A stretch of DNA of 7,302 bases from an uncultured Collinsella sp. (lineage in GTDB: Bacteria; Actinomycetota; Coriobacteriia; Coriobacteriales; Coriobacteriaceae), in assembly GCA_900752475.1 (NCBI GenBank), contig CAADVJ010000225.1, forward strand, positions 1-7,302. The letters are read 5' to 3'. This document shows positions 6,027 to 7,302 of the stretch, piece by piece. The translations under genes were made by a program, and so were the position numbers. A model generated the notes under the pieces. The model was not told the origin of the DNA. It ran no database searches and saw only the letters and a program-made list of their open reading frames with translations. Numbering within the stretch: the first letter of the stretch is position 1; every line of letters begins with the position of its first letter.

Positions 6027-7127
6027 ATGGCTGCAATTTTCAATAGCCCCAGCAAGTACATCCAGGGCCCGGACGAGCTGGCCAAGCTCGGTTCCTATGT
6101 CGAGCCGCTCGGCGCTAAGGCCCTCGTCATCGTGACGCCTTCGGGCAAGAAGCGCGTCGGTGCCAAGATTGAGGGCGGTTTCGCTGAGGCTAAGGCCGAG
6201 CTGCTGTTTGAGGACTTTAACGGCGAGTGCTCCAAGGGCGAGGTCGATCGCCTGGTTGCGCTCGCTCGCGACAACGGTTGCGACATCATCGTCGGTGTCG
6301 GTGGCGGCAAGATCCTCGACACCGCGAAGGCCGTCGCCTACTACCTGGAGTCCCCGGTTATCATTTGTCCCACCATCGCTTCGACCGACGCACCGTGCTC
6401 GGCGCTTTCGGTGCTCTACACCGACGACGGCCAGTTTGATAAATACCTCTTCCTTAAGGCAAACCCCAACATTGTCCTGATGGATACGACGGTTATCGCG
6501 GCGAGCCCGGTGCGCCTGACGGTTTCCGGTATGGGCGATGCGCTCGCAACCTACTTTGAGGCTCAGGCGACGCACGATGCCGACGGCGGCACCTGCGCTG
6601 GCGGCAAGGGCGGCATGGCCGGCCTGGCGCTCGCCAAGCTCTGCTATGAGACGCTCATGGCCGATGGCGTCAAGGCCAAGGTCGCGCTGGAGAAGGGTGC
6701 GCTGACGCCTGCCGTCGAGCATATCATTGAGGCCAATACGCTGCTTTCGGGCATTGGCTTTGAGAGCTCGGGCCTTGCTGCTGCTCATGCCATCCACAAT
6801 GGCTTGACGATGCTGCCCGAGTGCCACGGCATGTATCACGGCGAGAAGGTCGCCTTTGGCACCATCGTCCAGCTGGTACTCGAGGATGCCCCGACTGAGA
6901 AACTCGAGGAAGTCTTGGGCTTCTGCATTGAGTTGGGCCTGCCGGTCACGATGAAGGAACTTGGCGTTGCTGAGCTTACGCGCGAGAAGGCCATGATTGT
7001 TGCCGAGGCCGCGTGCGCGCCCGATGACACCATGTGCAACATGCCGTTTGAGGTGACGCCTGAGATGGTCGCCAATGCCATTCTGGGTGCCGACGCACTG
7101 GGTCACTACTACCTTATGGATGAGTAA
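6027..7127 (+). CDS. gldA: Glycerol dehydrogenase GldA (NAD+-dependent, metal-dependent)
   Basis: This 366-residue enzyme is essentially the same length as E. coli GldA (367) and collinear with it. The family oxidises glycerol to dihydroxyacetone with NAD+, and in reverse it reduces ketones such as dihydroxyacetone. Family marks are KYIQGPDEL (10-18), the cofactor loop GVGGGKILDTAKA (90-102), TIASTDAPCSALSVLYTDDG (116-135) and GMGDALATYFEAQA (168-181). Further marks are EANTLLSGIGFESSGLAAAH (235-254) and HGEKVAFGT (271-279). The metal (usually Zn) ligands D171, H254 and H271 are all present, so it should be active. The start is set by homology. The ribosome site is weak (GGGA at 6018-6021, 5 nt before ATG), unlike the strong SD of the preceding gene. 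A terminator stands directly ahead, so expression needs readthrough or a promoter within the end of the Fe-ADH gene. Other polyols or hydroxyketones may be the true substrate. Confidence 0.95.
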   Translation: MAAIFNSPSKYIQGPDELAKLGSYVEPLGAKALVIVTPSGKKRVGAKIEGGFAEAKAELLFEDFNGECSKGEVDRLVALARDNGCDIIVGVGGGKILDTAKAVAYYLESPVIICPTIASTDAPCSALSVLYTDDGQFDKYLFLKANPNIVLMDTTVIAASPVRLTVSGMGDALATYFEAQATHDADGGTCAGGKGGMAGLALAKLCYETLMADGVKAKVALEKGALTPAVEHIIEANTLLSGIGFESSGLAAAHAIHNGLTMLPECHGMYHGEKVAFGTIVQLVLEDAPTEKLEEVLGFCIELGLPVTMKELGVAELTREKAMIVAEAACAPDDTMCNMPFEVTPEMVANAILGADALGHYYLMDE

Positions 7128-7139
7128 ACTAAGGTAAGG

Positions 7140-7175
7140 AAGGGGCAAAGCCGGCAGATGGCTTTGCCCCTTTTT
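7140..7175 (+). terminator. Rho-independent terminator after gldA
   Basis: The perfect 13-bp stem AAGGGGCAAAGCC (7140-7152) / GGCTTTGCCCCTT (7160-7172) with a 7-nt loop is followed by a T-run to 7175. It begins 12 bases after the gldA stop codon. Confidence 0.95.
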
Positions 7176-7179
7176 GCTA

Positions 7180-7210
7180 TGGTGCAAAGTGGCCAGGTTA
7201 GTTTGCACCA
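7180..7210. promoter_or_regulatory. Perfect 9-bp inverted repeat before the third dehydrogenase (possible operator)
   Basis: TGGTGCAAA (7180-7188) and TTTGCACCA (7202-7210) are exact reverse complements separated by 13 nt, or 22 bp centre to centre (about two helical turns). This fits a dimeric regulator. It lies between the gldA terminator and the next start codon. The half-site TTTGCACCA also occurs at 4319-4327 upstream of the Fe-ADH. No T-run follows, so it is not a terminator. Confidence 0.45.
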
Positions 7211-7240
7211 ATCGTTGTTTGATGAAGGGCGGATTCTCGT

Positions 7241-7302
7241 ATGGCGCTTCCTATGGTTTACGGCGGTCCCGGCCGGTATGTTCAGGGGCCGGGCGAACTG
7301 TC
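7241..7302 (+). CDS. Second GldA-family dehydrogenase, N-terminal fragment cut by the window edge
   Basis: The ATG at 7241 opens a frame that runs off the window after 20 complete codons, reading MALPMVYGGPGRYVQGPGEL. This matches the GldA start just upstream (S-P-S-KYIQGPDEL) and the E. coli pattern SPGKYIQGAD. It therefore begins another GldA-like (glycerol or polyol dehydrogenase family) protein, a tandem paralogue. No in-frame start exists further upstream because TGA lies at 7223-7225. A purine-rich AAGGGCGGA (7225-7233) seven bases before the ATG may act as a weak ribosome site. An inner ATG at 7253 is less likely. Activity and substrate cannot be judged from 20 residues. Confidence 0.8.
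   Translation, partial: MALPMVYGGPGRYVQGPGEL

Noticed and set aside
6009..7211. 400-codon minus-strand frame opposite gldA
   Set aside because: Antisense to the full GldA coding sequence. It runs through two terminators and has no family features.

Overview
The window looks like chromosomal DNA of a high-GC gut actinobacterium of the class Coriobacteriia, probably Collinsella or a close relative. That placement is an inference. It rests on GC-rich codon use, a MurT-type Mur ligase, and well-expressed iron-type alcohol and polyol dehydrogenases with clean terminators. No RNA gene, transposase, prophage gene or CRISPR array is visible.

Left half, minus strand (about 126-4219): a three-gene operon read right to left. 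It holds two paralogous alpha-helical, TPR-like proteins of unknown function (4219 to 3143 and 3143 to 2100, joined by a TAATG overlap), then a murT-like gene after a 45-bp gap, then a strong intrinsic terminator (63-98). The third ORF is the most striking object here. Its first ~488 residues are the lipid II isoglutaminyl synthase subunit MurT (P-loop, Cys4 zinc ribbon, DUF1727 region). Its last ~153 residues are plainly the C-terminal third of a hexameric-type glutamate dehydrogenase (GdhA), fused in frame. The partner gatD that normally accompanies murT is absent, and so are the first two thirds of gdhA. The simplest explanations are a deletion between two loci or a false assembly join. A functional natural fusion is possible but less likely.

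Centre (4220-4719): a 500-bp divergent intergenic region rich in short structure. It contains a nested set of direct and inverted repeats at 4298-4504, two AAACGTTT palindromes, an imperfect inverted repeat, and a perfect 9-bp inverted repeat just ahead of the dehydrogenase Shine-Dalgarno site. No convincing gene is seen in it.

Right half, plus strand (4720-7302): a run of three metal-dependent (iron-type superfamily) dehydrogenases. These are an AdhE-like single-domain Fe-alcohol dehydrogenase (4720-5943), a glycerol dehydrogenase GldA with all three metal ligands (6027-7127), and the first 20 codons of a second GldA-like protein cut by the window edge (7241-7302). A strong terminator follows each of the first two genes, so each gene may be a separate or attenuated unit. 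The second terminator is followed by a perfect 9-bp inverted repeat (7180-7210) that probably controls the third gene. Together the genes suggest NAD(P)H disposal and interconversion of polyols, ketones, aldehydes and alcohols during fermentation.
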